Positions 15,417 through 24,347 of a stretch of 39,161 nucleotides of DNA are shown piece after piece. The stretch lies in contig NZ_JAILFV010000123.1 of the NCBI RefSeq assembly GCF_024697385.1, forward strand, positions 1 to 39,161, given 5' to 3'. Position numbers and translations under genes: made by a program. The DNA is from Anaerovibrio sp. Lineage in GTDB: Bacteria; Bacillota; Negativicutes; Selenomonadales; Selenomonadaceae. Position 1 is the stretch's first letter. Each line of letters begins with the position of its first letter. The notes under the pieces were generated by a model that saw only the letters and a program-made list of their open reading frames with translations, did not search any database and was not told the DNA's origin.

Positions 15417-17414
15417 TTATTTATCAGTTGTACTATTCAGTTTTGGCTCCGGTTCAGAATAAGGTACCTCAACCTCAGTGTCATTTTCCGCAACTGAGCC
15501 TTCGCCTTCAAGAGCTTCACCCTCTGCAGGCTCAACTGGTATCAGCTTTGGCTCATCGTCATCATCCTGGGGAGGCTCACCCTTTTTCTCAGGCTCCTCC
15601 TTCTCAGTGACATTGCCAAACCCAACCAATTCCTTCAGTTCAGCAGCCTCCAAGGTTTCCTTTTCTATCAGAGCTTCGGCAATCAAGTGCAGCTTCTCAA
15701 TATTTTCATTCAGCAGTCTACGGCATTCCTCATAGGCTTCTTCAATATAATTGCGCACTTCCTTGTCTATTTCACTGGCAACTTCTTCAGAATAGTTTCT
15801 CTGATTATTGAAATCACGCCCCAAAAATACCTGATGGTCCTTGCCGGATCCATATGCTACCGGTCCCAATACATTACTCATACCATACTGAGTAATCATG
15901 TTTCTCACCAGCTGGGACGCCCTTTGTATATCATTCTGGGCACCAGTGCTGATCTCGTGCAGCACTACCTCCTCAGCCACACGACCTGCCAGCAAGGTTT
16001 TCAACTGATCCAACAGCTCACTTCTAGTGGCATAAGACCTATCCTCCTTAGGAAGCATAAGCGTATAGCCACCTGCTCTTCCCCTTGGAATAATAGTAAC
16101 CTTGTGCACCGGATCAGCATTTGGCAACAGCATCCCTATCAGGGTATGTCCACCTTCATGATAAGCAGTAAGGCGCTTCTCCTTATCGCTCATCACCTTT
16201 GATTTTCTCTCCGGCCCGGCCATAACCCGCTCAATGGATTCTTCCATTTCCAGCATGGCTATGGTTTTCTTATTACGCCGTGCTGACAAAAGCGCAGCTT
16301 CATTGACCAGATTACTCAGATCTGCTCCGGTAAAGCCCGGTGTACGACGCGCCAACACATTCAGGTCAACGTCCTTATCAACAGGCTTATTCTTGGTATG
16401 AACCTTTAAAATCGCCTCACGGCCCTTAACATCAGGCTTATCAACAACAATCTGACGGTCAAAGCGGCCTGGGCGCAACAATGCAGGATCAAGAATGTCC
16501 GGACGGTTCGTAGCAGCAATGATGATAATTCCCTCATTGGCAGCAAAGCCATCCATCTCTACCAGCATCTGATTAAGAGTCTGTTCACGCTCGTCATGGC
16601 CACCACCAAGACCGGCACCACGCTGACGCCCTACAGCATCAATTTCATCGATAAAAACAATACAAGGAGCATTTTTCTTGGCCTGCTCAAACAAGTCACG
16701 AACTCTGGATGCACCGACACCCACAAACATTTCAACAAAATCGGAGCCACTGATGGAGAAGAACGGAACTCCTGCTTCACCGGCTACCGCCTTGGCCAAT
16801 AAGGTTTTACCTGTACCCGGAGGGCCAAAAAGTAAAACGCCCTTAGGGATCTTGGCTCCCAACTGATTAAACTTGGCTGGCTGCTTCAGGAATTCAACTA
16901 CCTCTTCCAGCTCCTGCTTGGCTTCATCAGCACCGGCAACATCATCAAAGCACACCTTGACCTTATCGCCGCCACTCATTTTAGCACGACTCTTGCCAAA
17001 GGACATGACCTTTCCGCCACCGCCCTGACTCTGCTGCATAATAAAGAACCAGACTCCAACCAACAACAAAATTGGCAATACAGATGAAAGCAAGGTTGAC
17101 CACCATGGTGGTTCAGGCGGATTCTCTGCCTTGATGTCAACATTTTTGGACTGGAGCAGCTTCATTATCTCTCCATCCTGCCCCGGATAAGTTGGCAAAA
17201 CAGTCACAAAATCCGTACCATCCGTCAATGTACCCTTTACATTATTTTCAACAATAGTGACCTTAGATACTTTTCCATCATTGACCTCCTGCACAAAGGA
17301 AGAATAATTCATCTCCATGCGGTTAGGAGTCTTATTGGAAAAATAATCTATCAATGTAATCGCAATAAGAATAATAAGCAGGTAAAAACCCACATTTCTA
17401 ATAAACTTGACCAA
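15417..17414 (-). CDS. ftsH: ATP-dependent zinc metalloprotease FtsH
   Basis: A 665-residue membrane AAA protease that degrades damaged or short-lived membrane and cytosolic proteins. It has two membrane segments (about 5-23 and 105-126) around a periplasmic loop, then the AAA domain with Walker A GPPGTGKT (197-204), Walker B VFIDEID (253-259) and SRH region RPGRFDRQ, and the zinc site HEGGH (419-423) where most FtsH have HEAGH. The tail is rich in Glu, Pro and Asp. A TTG start at 17414 is preferred because GGGAGG lies seven bases upstream. It follows hpt as in Bacillus. Confidence 0.95.
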   Translation of the reverse strand: MVKFIRNVGFYLLIILIAITLIDYFSNKTPNRMEMNYSSFVQEVNDGKVSKVTIVENNVKGTLTDGTDFVTVLPTYPGQDGEIMKLLQSKNVDIKAENPPEPPWWSTLLSSVLPILLLVGVWFFIMQQSQGGGGKVMSFGKSRAKMSGGDKVKVCFDDVAGADEAKQELEEVVEFLKQPAKFNQLGAKIPKGVLLFGPPGTGKTLLAKAVAGEAGVPFFSISGSDFVEMFVGVGASRVRDLFEQAKKNAPCIVFIDEIDAVGRQRGAGLGGGHDEREQTLNQMLVEMDGFAANEGIIIIAATNRPDILDPALLRPGRFDRQIVVDKPDVKGREAILKVHTKNKPVDKDVDLNVLARRTPGFTGADLSNLVNEAALLSARRNKKTIAMLEMEESIERVMAGPERKSKVMSDKEKRLTAYHEGGHTLIGMLLPNADPVHKVTIIPRGRAGGYTLMLPKEDRSYATRSELLDQLKTLLAGRVAEEVVLHEISTGAQNDIQRASQLVRNMITQYGMSNVLGPVAYGSGKDHQVFLGRDFNNQRNYSEEVASEIDKEVRNYIEEAYEECRRLLNENIEKLHLIAEALIEKETLEAAELKELVGFGNVTEKEEPEKKGEPPQDDDDEPKLIPVEPAEGEALEGEGSVAENDTEVEVPYSEPEPKLNSTTDK

Positions 17415-17486
17415 TATACAACCTCCCAAACGGTGATAAAGAACTTAACACCAGTCAGCATCATATAAATGTCTTCACAGGAGATA

Positions 17487-17515
17487 ATTATATCATTATA
17501 ATGATTTTCTTACAA
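17487..17515 (-). promoter_or_regulatory. Probable sigma-A promoter of ftsH
   Basis: On the minus strand the -35 is TTGTAA, the spacer 17 bases and the -10 TATAAT. It lies between hpt and ftsH, about 70 bases before the ftsH start. Confidence 0.65.
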
Positions 17516-17528
17516 ATCCTGAAAAGAA

Positions 17529-18065
17529 TCACATATAAATTTCTCTCTTCAACACACCGATTACCGGTAAATTCCTGTATTTTTCGGCATAATCAAGGCC
17601 ATATCCCACCAGGAACTCATCGGGAACATCAAAACCGCAATAATCAATTTTCACAGGCACCTGCCGGCGTGACTCCTTACTCAACAATGCACACAGTCTG
17701 ATACTGGCCGGTTCCCTCTTCCAAAGGATTTCCATCAGATGCTTCATGGTGATTCCGGAATCAATGATATCCTCGACCAAAATGACATGCTTTCCCTTGA
17801 TATCATTTTCCAGGTCCTTTTTGATATTGACACTGCCACTTGATTCAGTACCATCACCGTAGCTGGATGCAATAATAAAATCTATTCCCAATGGCAAATT
17901 TACTTGTCTGATAAGATCTGAAAAAAACACCACGGCCCCTTTCATGATTCCTACCATCAACACATCCTTGCCCTTATAATCTTTGGATATTTCCTGCCCA
18001 AGTTCAGAAACCCTTTTGGCCAGGGCCTTTTCGTCGAACATTACACTTTCCAAATCATTTAACAT
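17529..18065 (-). CDS. hpt: Hypoxanthine phosphoribosyltransferase
   Basis: A 178-residue purine-salvage enzyme that joins hypoxanthine or guanine to PRPP. The PRPP-binding motif VILVEDIIDSGIT is near residue 93-105, and LMVGIMKGAVVFFSDL near 37 is typical of the family. The start at 18065 (MLNDLES) follows AAGGAG by about ten bases and begins one base after the tilS stop, so the ribosome site lies within the end of tilS. tilS-hpt-ftsH is a conserved Firmicutes order. Confidence 0.95.
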   Translation of the reverse strand: MLNDLESVMFDEKALAKRVSELGQEISKDYKGKDVLMVGIMKGAVVFFSDLIRQVNLPLGIDFIIASSYGDGTESSGSVNIKKDLENDIKGKHVILVEDIIDSGITMKHLMEILWKREPASIRLCALLSKESRRQVPVKIDYCGFDVPDEFLVGYGLDYAEKYRNLPVIGVLKREIYM

Positions 18066-18066
18066 T

Positions 18067-19488
18067 TTACTCTTCTCCTTTTTGTATGTATGAAAGTATA
18101 AGATACCTCCCAGTATCTGCACCTGCCATGGCTGCCGCAGTCTGCCTTATGCCGGCCACCCATATTATCTCATTGGTTATACTGCTGACAACAACAGGTA
18201 TATTATTTCTCTTTTCCACATCAACCTTGGAGTCTATAAGCAAATCCTTCAATTTTTTATGCCCTGCAGGAAGCAGCAGTCTGTCACCTTTCCTTCTGTA
18301 CCTGACTAACACGGTATCACCACTTTTGGCAGCATCAAAATATACCATATTTTTAGAAAAAGGTTTTCTTATCTCCAAATCAGCAGTTATTTCAGAACAG
18401 AGCATACTTCCATCCTCAAGAATAAGCCTGCCTCCCGGCTCAAGAACCAGGTCCCGGTCCTTAAATGCCATATTACCATCTGTTTCTGAAAAAACCCTGT
18501 CCATTTTTGATAAAGTCAATATTCCATAACGCATCCCGGCCTGGCAGCCTTGAGGAAGCATGAGGTGCTTACCGGTGTGATTTTTCTCAACCAGCTCCCT
18601 GATCTGTTCTACATGAGGAAAACTCAACTGGACCTGCAATGAACCGCCCATTTGCTGCAGCAAGCGCCGTTGTATGGACAGAGGCTGCAATAAAAAATCA
18701 TCTGCCTTACAGGAAATAGCCCCCCTGGCATCAGCAACACATATTTTATCAAAAGCAGTCCTGCAAATGCTGTCTAAAAGGTTCTCATCCGCAGAGACTA
18801 TCCTGGCCAGCTGACAAAGCTGGTCCGTTATATTTATATTATACTCCTGCTTCAAATAAGGCAACAATTCGAGCCTTATACGATTACGGGTACAATCAGC
18901 CACTTCATTGGTGGCATCAAGCCTTGGGGCCAACCCCTGAGCCTTGCAATAATCCACCAGTTCACACTTGGTAAAGGCCAGCAATGGACGAATAATATTA
19001 TCCCGTTTAGGTAAAATCCCCGTTAATCCATTAAGTCCTGTCCCCCGAAGAATATGCATCAGAACAGTTTCAGCCTGATCATCACTGTGATGGGCAGTGG
19101 CAATAACAGCACAGCCCTTTTCCCTGGCAATGCGGTGCAAAAAACCATATCGCATCCGCCTGCTGCAGGTCTCCAACGATTCACCTGTCTGCCTGCATAT
19201 CAGAGGAATATCTCCTGACTCAAGGAAAAAATCAATTTTTTCCCTTTGGCAGTACTGTTGCACAAAATTGGCATCATCTACAGAAGCCTGGCCACGAATT
19301 CCATGTTCATAATGTGCCGCCATAACTTCTATGGACAACTCACCTGACAGTCCATGAAGCAAATCCAACAGTGCCAGTGAATCAGGTCCCCCGGAACAGG
19401 CTACCAGTACTGTATCCCCGGCTTTTGCAAGAGCATTATGCTGCCAATATTTTATTAGGCGTTTTTCAATTTCCATAAATTCACCCAT
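18067..19488 (-). CDS. tilS: tRNA(Ile)-lysidine synthase
   Basis: A 473-residue enzyme that converts C34 of the CAU-anticodon tRNA-Ile to lysidine, letting it read AUA. The N-type ATP pyrophosphatase loop VACSGGPDSLALLD is at 29-42, followed by GHD-type helices (ATAHHSDDQAETVLM) and the C-terminal TilS domain with YRRKGDRLLLPAGHKKLKDLLID. Start at 19488 or 19476: GGTGA lies four bases before the second ATG, which may be the true start. A conserved TATGAT motif sits only a few bases before the first ATG, so the leader is very short. Confidence 0.94.
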   Translation of the reverse strand: MGEFMEIEKRLIKYWQHNALAKAGDTVLVACSGGPDSLALLDLLHGLSGELSIEVMAAHYEHGIRGQASVDDANFVQQYCQREKIDFFLESGDIPLICRQTGESLETCSRRMRYGFLHRIAREKGCAVIATAHHSDDQAETVLMHILRGTGLNGLTGILPKRDNIIRPLLAFTKCELVDYCKAQGLAPRLDATNEVADCTRNRIRLELLPYLKQEYNINITDQLCQLARIVSADENLLDSICRTAFDKICVADARGAISCKADDFLLQPLSIQRRLLQQMGGSLQVQLSFPHVEQIRELVEKNHTGKHLMLPQGCQAGMRYGILTLSKMDRVFSETDGNMAFKDRDLVLEPGGRLILEDGSMLCSEITADLEIRKPFSKNMVYFDAAKSGDTVLVRYRRKGDRLLLPAGHKKLKDLLIDSKVDVEKRNNIPVVVSSITNEIIWVAGIRQTAAAMAGADTGRYLILSYIQKGEE

Positions 19489-19493
19489 ATATC

Positions 19494-19525
19494 ATAACGC
19501 CATTGTTAAAATTTACCTTTTCAAA
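19494..19525 (-). repeat. Promoter-proximal short repeat, tilS copy
   Basis: The minus strand reads AAATTTTAACAATGGCGTTATGATA, with a weak hairpin (ACCCTTTGAAAAGGT) just before it. It closely matches the copies at 20513, 21666 and 39025. Here it lies immediately before the tilS start and may serve as its promoter. Confidence 0.6.
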
Positions 19526-19553
19526 GGGTGGTATACACCCGGTAACATCAGAT

Positions 19554-19579
19554 AAAAAAAGCACCCTGAAAAGGTGCCT
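19554..19579 (-). terminator. Intrinsic terminator after the S1-domain gene
   Basis: On the minus strand GGCACC pairs with GGGTGC around TTTTCA, followed by seven T. It starts eight bases past the stop codon. Confidence 0.88.
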
Positions 19580-19586
19580 TTACGGT

Positions 19587-20087
19587 TTATCTTCTGCGCC
19601 CGCCACCACGGCCACCGCGCTTGGAATCTGTCTTGCGGCTCAAATCCGTGAGTCGTTCATCACTGTCCTTCAAAAACTTGGACAGCTTATCCTCAAAGGA
19701 GGCATTCATGTTATTGCCCCGACTCCCGGCATTTCTCCTGAAGTCATTGGAATAATTGCTGCCGCCATCATTTCTCTGTGAACGGAAATCAGCATTTCTC
19801 TTCTCAAAGCGGGGTTTGTCAAAAGTTCTTTGATCCTTTTCCTCAGGCTTTTTCTCTTGGGCCTTCTTTATCGAAAGACCAATCTTTCCCTTTTCATCAA
19901 CTGAAAGTACTTTGACCTTAACCTTGTCCTGTTCCTTCAGAAACTCCTTTACATCACTGACATAAACATCAGCAACCTCTGATATATGCACGAGGCCAAC
20001 CTTCCCCTCCGGAAGATTAACAAAGGCACCAAAATTTGTTATGCCGGAAACAACACCCTCAACTATACTACCGACTTCAATGGACAA
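19587..20087 (-). CDS. S1-domain RNA-binding protein (YabR-like)
   Basis: A 166-residue protein with one S1 RNA-binding domain at about 3-72 (VGSIVEGVVSGITNFGAFVNLPEGKVGLVHISEV) and a disordered basic tail rich in Arg, Gly, Asn and Ser (RGNNMN..., ending RGGRGGGRRR). The family has been linked to RNA handling and translation; its exact role is unknown. It starts with TTG after AAGGAGG. It has its own consensus promoter and terminator. Position between ftsB and tilS matches Bacillus yabR. Confidence 0.9.
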   Translation of the reverse strand: MSIEVGSIVEGVVSGITNFGAFVNLPEGKVGLVHISEVADVYVSDVKEFLKEQDKVKVKVLSVDEKGKIGLSIKKAQEKKPEEKDQRTFDKPRFEKRNADFRSQRNDGGSNYSNDFRRNAGSRGNNMNASFEDKLSKFLKDSDERLTDLSRKTDSKRGGRGGGRRR

Positions 20088-20122
20088 AATACTTCCTCCT
20101 TAGATAATACACTAATAAAGGT

Positions 20123-20152
20123 ATTATACTATTGTAAAACAAAATGTGTCAA
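20123..20152 (-). promoter_or_regulatory. Sigma-A promoter of the S1-domain gene
   Basis: On the minus strand a perfect TTGACA, an 18-base spacer and a perfect TATAAT, about 36 bases before the start codon. Confidence 0.88.
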
Positions 20153-20173
20153 GAAAAGGCCCTGGCAATAAAG

Positions 20174-20479
20174 TCACTTTTTTGAATAAACATAAGGAAT
20201 TTCTCCCTGTTTTGTCATACCCAATTCTTCCCTGGCCAGTTTTTCGATATATTCCGGATCTGACAGCTGTTCTTTTTCCTCCAACAGCTGCTGATTCTCT
20301 TCCTGGGCAGCCTTAAGTCTTTCCTCAGCACGGATTCGGTCCTGATTCAGTTCCTTAAAGGTCAGGGCCTGTTCCCCCAGTTTGACTGCTGCCAGCAGAA
20401 ACATAATGATCATTATAATGGCGAACCAATTAAACTGGCGCCTTTGAGGCTTATCTGTTTTAGATCTCGACGCACCCAT
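20174..20479 (-). CDS. Septum formation initiator (FtsB/DivIC family)
   Basis: A 101-residue bitopic membrane protein of the cell-division complex. It has a basic cytoplasmic N-terminus, one membrane helix at about 16-35, a coiled coil at about 38-75 rich in Leu, Glu and Gln, and the family ending DPEYIEKLAREELGMTKQGEIPYVY. It would join FtsL and DivIB/FtsQ at the septum. The start at 20479 (MGASRS) follows AAGGAG by seven bases. Neighbouring the S1 and tilS genes supports DivIC/FtsB. Confidence 0.92.
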   Translation of the reverse strand: MGASRSKTDKPQRRQFNWFAIIMIIMFLLAAVKLGEQALTFKELNQDRIRAEERLKAAQEENQQLLEEKEQLSDPEYIEKLAREELGMTKQGEIPYVYSKK

Positions 20480-20512
20480 CAGCGCACTCCTTTCCATATA
20501 ACAATCATATAT

Positions 20513-20545
20513 TATAACGCTATTATTAAAATTTTGCCACAAGCA
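20513..20545 (-). repeat. Promoter-proximal short repeat, ftsB copy
   Basis: The minus strand reads AAATTTTAATAATAGCGTTATAATATATG, preceded by a hairpin of AATTTTGC with GCAAAATT. TGGCAA lies 17 bases before TATAAT. The motif sits about 33 bases before the ftsB start. Confidence 0.65.
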
Positions 20546-20599
20546 AAATTATTTAATCAGCTTCTGCATATGATTCTATTAAAATCCATCTTGCCTAAA

Positions 20600-21628
20600 T
20601 TACGATTCACTCCATTGATAATAATCAGTGGAAGCAATTCGGCGATAAATTGATGAGCATTCATCACAGGCAAATCTGGCAACTGTATCACGCATATCTG
20701 CGACACCATCTACGATACGCACTGCTTCCGGCTCCAGATAACGCATGTTGGCTCCGCACCGTGGACATGCACATTTGCCATTTGCATCCAGCTTAAGCTG
20801 CATAGGGGCCAAATCACCAGTACCTACTATTTTCTTTTTCTCCGGAGTCATATACAGGTCGTCCAGGTCAAAGACCTCATAGAGCCCTGAATTTAATAGT
20901 TCACGGTAAAAAGTCTCACATCGGCGACATATGTATCTGGCCTTGACATTTTCATAATCCACCTTGCCATTGACAACACGAACCTGTCCACCATCGGAAA
21001 ATTCCAATTCGCCATTGCATACCGGACATTTGTAGCGCCCTGAACTGTTTTTGCTCAAAGCCACTACCGGGCTGACATCCTTGTTTATGATGTTATCCGC
21101 CACGCTTTGCCTAGGCTGCTCCTGCTCCAGCTGGAATACCTCATACATCCCGGAATTAAGCAATTCACGGTAAAATATCCCACAGTCATCACAAATATAC
21201 CGGGCCTTGACACTTTCATAATCCACCTTGCCATTAACCACCTGAATAGCACTGCCATCAGAATAACGAAGTGGTTTACCACAACGAGGACACACATAGG
21301 CCCCTGAGCTGTCTTTTGATAATGTACAGACAGGATCTTCCTTTGAGGGCTCAGGCTTTTGATTGACTGGGCCTGCCAGCGCCTCCGCCTCCTTTTTAAG
21401 CTCATCATCCAGCTCAAATACATCATAATAGCCGGAATGAAGCATTTCACGATAAAACTTTTTACAGTGAAAGCAAACATACCGTGGTTTAATATTTTCA
21501 TAATCAACGCGCCCGTTGACAACCCTGACCTGGCCACCATCTTTATATACCAAGGACCCGTTGCATTCCGGACACAATAAGGCTCCATCAACACCACTAG
21601 CTAATTTGGTAACTGACAATTTAATCAC
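20600..21628 (-). CDS. Hypothetical protein with four tandem zinc-ribbon repeats
   Basis: A 342-residue soluble protein made of four related repeats of about 60 residues joined by variable linkers. Each has CPxC, then 29 residues, then CxxC: Cys19/22/52/55, 113/116/146/149, 201/204/234/237 and 288/291/321/324. Between the Cys pairs repeats 1-3 share QVVNGKVDYEN-KARYIC and FYRELLNSG-YEVF; repeat 4 is more diverged. The spacing is exactly preserved, so each repeat probably binds one zinc ion. There is no catalytic motif, signal or membrane segment. It starts with GTG. I do not recognise a named family; nucleic-acid or protein binding is an inference. Confidence 0.85.
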   Translation of the reverse strand: MIKLSVTKLASGVDGALLCPECNGSLVYKDGGQVRVVNGRVDYENIKPRYVCFHCKKFYREMLHSGYYDVFELDDELKKEAEALAGPVNQKPEPSKEDPVCTLSKDSSGAYVCPRCGKPLRYSDGSAIQVVNGKVDYESVKARYICDDCGIFYRELLNSGMYEVFQLEQEQPRQSVADNIINKDVSPVVALSKNSSGRYKCPVCNGELEFSDGGQVRVVNGKVDYENVKARYICRRCETFYRELLNSGLYEVFDLDDLYMTPEKKKIVGTGDLAPMQLKLDANGKCACPRCGANMRYLEPEAVRIVDGVADMRDTVARFACDECSSIYRRIASTDYYQWSES

Positions 21629-21665
21629 CAGACACTTTCCATAGCAATATAAAAAAGATAATTAT

Positions 21666-21810
21666 ATTATAACGCCATCGTTCAAATTTTTCTTCCCCAG
21701 AAAAAAAATATTCATATCAGCGTTTTACCCAAGGGCACTAGCTTTGCGTCGCACGAGCTGGGAGATATGCTCACCAACCGGTATTCGCATCCCCCACCTC
21801 AAGATGAGGG
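21666..21810. repeat. Dispersed structured repeat, internal diverged copy
   Basis: Shares with the terminal copies TATAACGCCATCGTTCAAAT, a hairpin (TTTTTCT/AGAAAAA), the stretch ACGAGCTGGGAGATATGCTC and a C-rich/G-rich hairpin (CCTC/GAGG in place of CCT/AGG). About 26 extra bases are present in the middle. Stems are kept although their bases differ. It lies just upstream of the four-zinc-ribbon gene, whose start is about 40 bases from the TATAAT of the motif. Confidence 0.8.
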
Positions 21811-21919
21811 AAAATCCAAAACTAAAAATCAACCTTCTACCTTTTTACGCAGCAATCAGTTTGCCTCTCTCCAGGAAAAAACTGTTTCAATATGAAGCAT
21901 AAATACATCGCGTCTTTAA

Positions 21920-23041
21920 TTATTCCACATCACATTCCATATATCCTGCTATGGCATAAGCTGCATCTGAAGATTTATTTTCTATGGTTTTGGAACGCAT
22001 AGCCTTTAATGTTTCCGGCTCATTCAGCAATCCACCCACAATTTTTGAAAGGCTGTCCCCTGAATGGAGCCATACAGCCATACCACCTTCAGACATATAC
22101 CTTGCGTTGTCCGTTTCAGGCCCAGGAATAGGTTCGTGAAGTACCATCGGCAGTCCTACAGACATTGCCTCAGTCAAAGTTAAAGCTCCCGGCTTGGTAA
22201 TAAGCAAATCAGCAGCAGCCATCATCAACGGCACCTTGTCAGTATATCCCACTACAGTTATCTCATGGTGAGACTGCAGTGCGAAAGTCTCCACCCTTTT
22301 TTTCAGATCATTGTTTTTTCCAGTTATAATCAGCAGCTGGAGTATCCTGTCAATTTTTTCCAATTCCCCCATAGCCACATCCATTCCACCAAGTCCAAGT
22401 CCTCCACCCATCATCATTACCACGGGTATATCTGACTTCAGTCCAAGTTCCTTTCTGGATTCAGCCCTGTCATGAGGTCTTATAAATTCCACATCGACAG
22501 GTATTCCGGTGACATGGATAATATCCTCCCTTATCCCGGCCTCAATCAGCTGATCCTTCATGGAATCAATAGCTACAAAATATTTATCCATATGATGACA
22601 CACCCACATCTGATGAACCGAATAATCCGTGATAACCGCACAGGACACAAATTTCTTTCGCCGTCTTTCAGATAAATGAGATATGGCATCTGCCGGAAAG
22701 GGATGGGTACAAACAATAATATCCGGTTTGTATTTATTTATCAAGCCTTTCATGGAATACACGATAACTGATGCCATAAGCCATTTGATCAGTCCACCCT
22801 TTTTCCTCCCGGCAGTGAACTGATACATAAATTCATAGAGGTTGGGAACAAAATGCAGCATGTTCAGATAACAGCTTTTCATAAAAGCATTCACCAGAGA
22901 TGTTTTCATGGACATGAAATCGACGATGTTGATTTCAGCGTCCCTGCACTGTCTCCGAATTCCATTTGCAACAGCAGCGGCAGCTTTTTCGTGTCCCGAC
23001 CCCACTGATGCCGTTACAATAAGATATCTTACCTGCTTCAT
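21920..23041 (-). CDS. GT28-type glycosyltransferase (MGDG synthase/MurG-like)
   Basis: A 373-residue glycosyltransferase of the MGDG-synthase type. The N-terminal domain has TASVGSGHEKAAAAVANGI at 8-26 and a conserved region near 100-180 (CTHPFPADAISHL); the C-terminal GT28 domain has MMMGGGLGLGG and GYTDKVPLMMAAADLLITKPGALTLTEAMSVGLPMV, the sugar-nucleotide site. Relatives transfer glucose or galactose to diacylglycerol; the acceptor here is inferred to be a lipid. Start 23041 follows GGGAGGTG by six bases. It follows the dehydrogenase gene by about 65 bases. Confidence 0.88.
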   Translation of the reverse strand: MKQVRYLIVTASVGSGHEKAAAAVANGIRRQCRDAEINIVDFMSMKTSLVNAFMKSCYLNMLHFVPNLYEFMYQFTAGRKKGGLIKWLMASVIVYSMKGLINKYKPDIIVCTHPFPADAISHLSERRRKKFVSCAVITDYSVHQMWVCHHMDKYFVAIDSMKDQLIEAGIREDIIHVTGIPVDVEFIRPHDRAESRKELGLKSDIPVVMMMGGGLGLGGMDVAMGELEKIDRILQLLIITGKNNDLKKRVETFALQSHHEITVVGYTDKVPLMMAAADLLITKPGALTLTEAMSVGLPMVLHEPIPGPETDNARYMSEGGMAVWLHSGDSLSKIVGGLLNEPETLKAMRSKTIENKSSDAAYAIAGYMECDVE

Positions 23042-23107
23042 TCCCGTCACCTCCCTCAACACAATATCAGCGTGTAAATTTTATCACACCAAAAGTGAAG
23101 TATCAAC

Positions 23108-23863
23108 TCATGAAGTAAGGCCGCCATCCACACTCCAGACTGCACCATTGACAAAGGCAGCAGAATCCGAGCATAAAAATTCAACCACGGCAGCTATTTC
23201 ATCAGCAGCAGCTATACGCCCCATGGGATATACCGAGCACATTTCCTTTATTGCAAGCTCCTTGTCCGGATATTGGTCCAACTGCCTGTCAGTGAGTGGC
23301 GTCATAACATCCCCGGGACATATACTGTTAATCCGTACGTTCCACGGTGCAAGCTCCAGGGCCATGGCCCTGGAAAATAAATTGACGGCCCCCTTCGAGG
23401 CACAGTAGGCACTGCACAGGAGATTGCCGTGCACTCCGGCATCTGATGATATATTGACAATACTTCCGCTTCCCTGTTTTTTCATAAACAACACAGCCTG
23501 CTGGGTCATAAAATATGTTCCCTTTAAATTGATATCAATAATCCTGGCAAAGTCATCCTCTGACATATCATCAAGGGATTTTTCCAGGTATACCCCAGCT
23601 GAATTAACCAGATAATCTATTGTGCCGCACAGCTCCACTGTGCTTTGCACAGCCCTCCTGCAATCCTCCAGTCTGGACACATCCCCTTGGACATAATAAC
23701 AGTTTCTGCTCCCTGACAATGCCATAACCTGCTGCGTTGCAGCCTCACCCCTAGCCTTATCCCTACCAAGGAGCACCACATGATCATTTCTGCGGGAAAA
23801 CCTTACAGCAGCAGCCAACCCTATCCCAGAAGTACCTCCGGTTATTAAAACACCTTTTTTCAT
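23108..23863 (-). CDS. Short-chain dehydrogenase/reductase (SDR)
   Basis: A 251-residue classical SDR with a Rossmann fold. The cofactor loop is TGGTSGIG (8-15), NSAG is at 87-90, and the catalytic Ser140, Tyr153 and Lys157 (YCASK) are present. RFSRRNDHVVLLGRDK after the loop suggests NADP(H). Substrate unknown. The C-terminus FVNGAVWSVDGGLTS is typical of the family. AGAGGAT lies just before the ATG. It is followed by the glycosyltransferase gene, but no joint function is evident. Confidence 0.92.
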   Translation of the reverse strand: MKKGVLITGGTSGIGLAAAVRFSRRNDHVVLLGRDKARGEAATQQVMALSGSRNCYYVQGDVSRLEDCRRAVQSTVELCGTIDYLVNSAGVYLEKSLDDMSEDDFARIIDINLKGTYFMTQQAVLFMKKQGSGSIVNISSDAGVHGNLLCSAYCASKGAVNLFSRAMALELAPWNVRINSICPGDVMTPLTDRQLDQYPDKELAIKEMCSVYPMGRIAAADEIAAVVEFLCSDSAAFVNGAVWSVDGGLTS

Positions 23864-23884
23864 AGTTTATCCTCTAAACACAGT

Positions 23885-23908
23885 AAAAGGGACTGCAATG
23901 CCAGCCCC
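23885..23908 (-). promoter_or_regulatory. Terminator-like hairpin in the leader of the SDR gene
   Basis: On the minus strand GGGGCTG pairs with CAGTCCC (one G-T pair) around GCATTG and is followed by TTTT. It stands about 20 bases before the SDR start. It could attenuate the gene or end an upstream RNA. Low certainty. Confidence 0.35.
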
Positions 23909-23988
23909 CTGCAGAATATTTACTCCCAAAGCGAAACAGTGTTCATTCAATAGCATTTCCAGTCTGATTTCCACTAGTTTATTACTAC

Positions 23989-24021
23989 AAAAAGGCTGTC
24001 ACTGAATATCAGCGACAGCCA
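23989..24021 (-). terminator. Intrinsic terminator after hup
   Basis: On the minus strand GGCTGTCGCTGA faces TCAGTGACAGCC, followed by TTTTTG. It begins about 20 bases after the HU stop. Confidence 0.88.
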
Positions 24022-24041
24022 AATTGAATAAAATCAATTAC

Positions 24042-24347
24042 TTATTTTTTCTTGCCTTTTTTACCCTTTTTAGCAGAGTTAACTGCTTCCTTTAAAGCCT
24101 TACCAGCCTTGAATGCAGGGTTCTTGGAAGCTGCGATCTTAATTTCATCACCAGTCTGAGGGTTACGTCCTACACGAGCCTTACGAGCCTTAACTTCAAA
24201 AGTACCAAAACCAATCATCTGTACCTTTTCACCAGCTACCAGAGCTTCCTGAACACTTGCAAAAAGACCGTTTACTGCCTTCTCGGCATCTTTCTTGGTC
24301 AAACCAGCCTTTTCAGCAACCTTTGCAACCAACTGAGACTTATTCAT
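24042..24347 (-). CDS. hup: DNA-binding protein HU
   Basis: A 101-residue HU-family protein that bends DNA and compacts the nucleoid as a dimer. The family signature [24 protein letters not shown] is complete, with the DNA-intercalating RNPQTG arm. The usual 90 residues are followed by a short lysine tail ([11 protein letters not shown]), which should add DNA affinity. ATG at 24347 follows GAGGAGG. It has its own promoter and terminator. Codon choice appears strongly biased, fitting high expression. Confidence 0.96.
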   Translation of the reverse strand: MNKSQLVAKVAEKAGLTKKDAEKAVNGLFASVQEALVAGEKVQMIGFGTFEVKARKARVGRNPQTGDEIKIAASKNPAFKAGKALKEAVNSAKKGKKGKKK

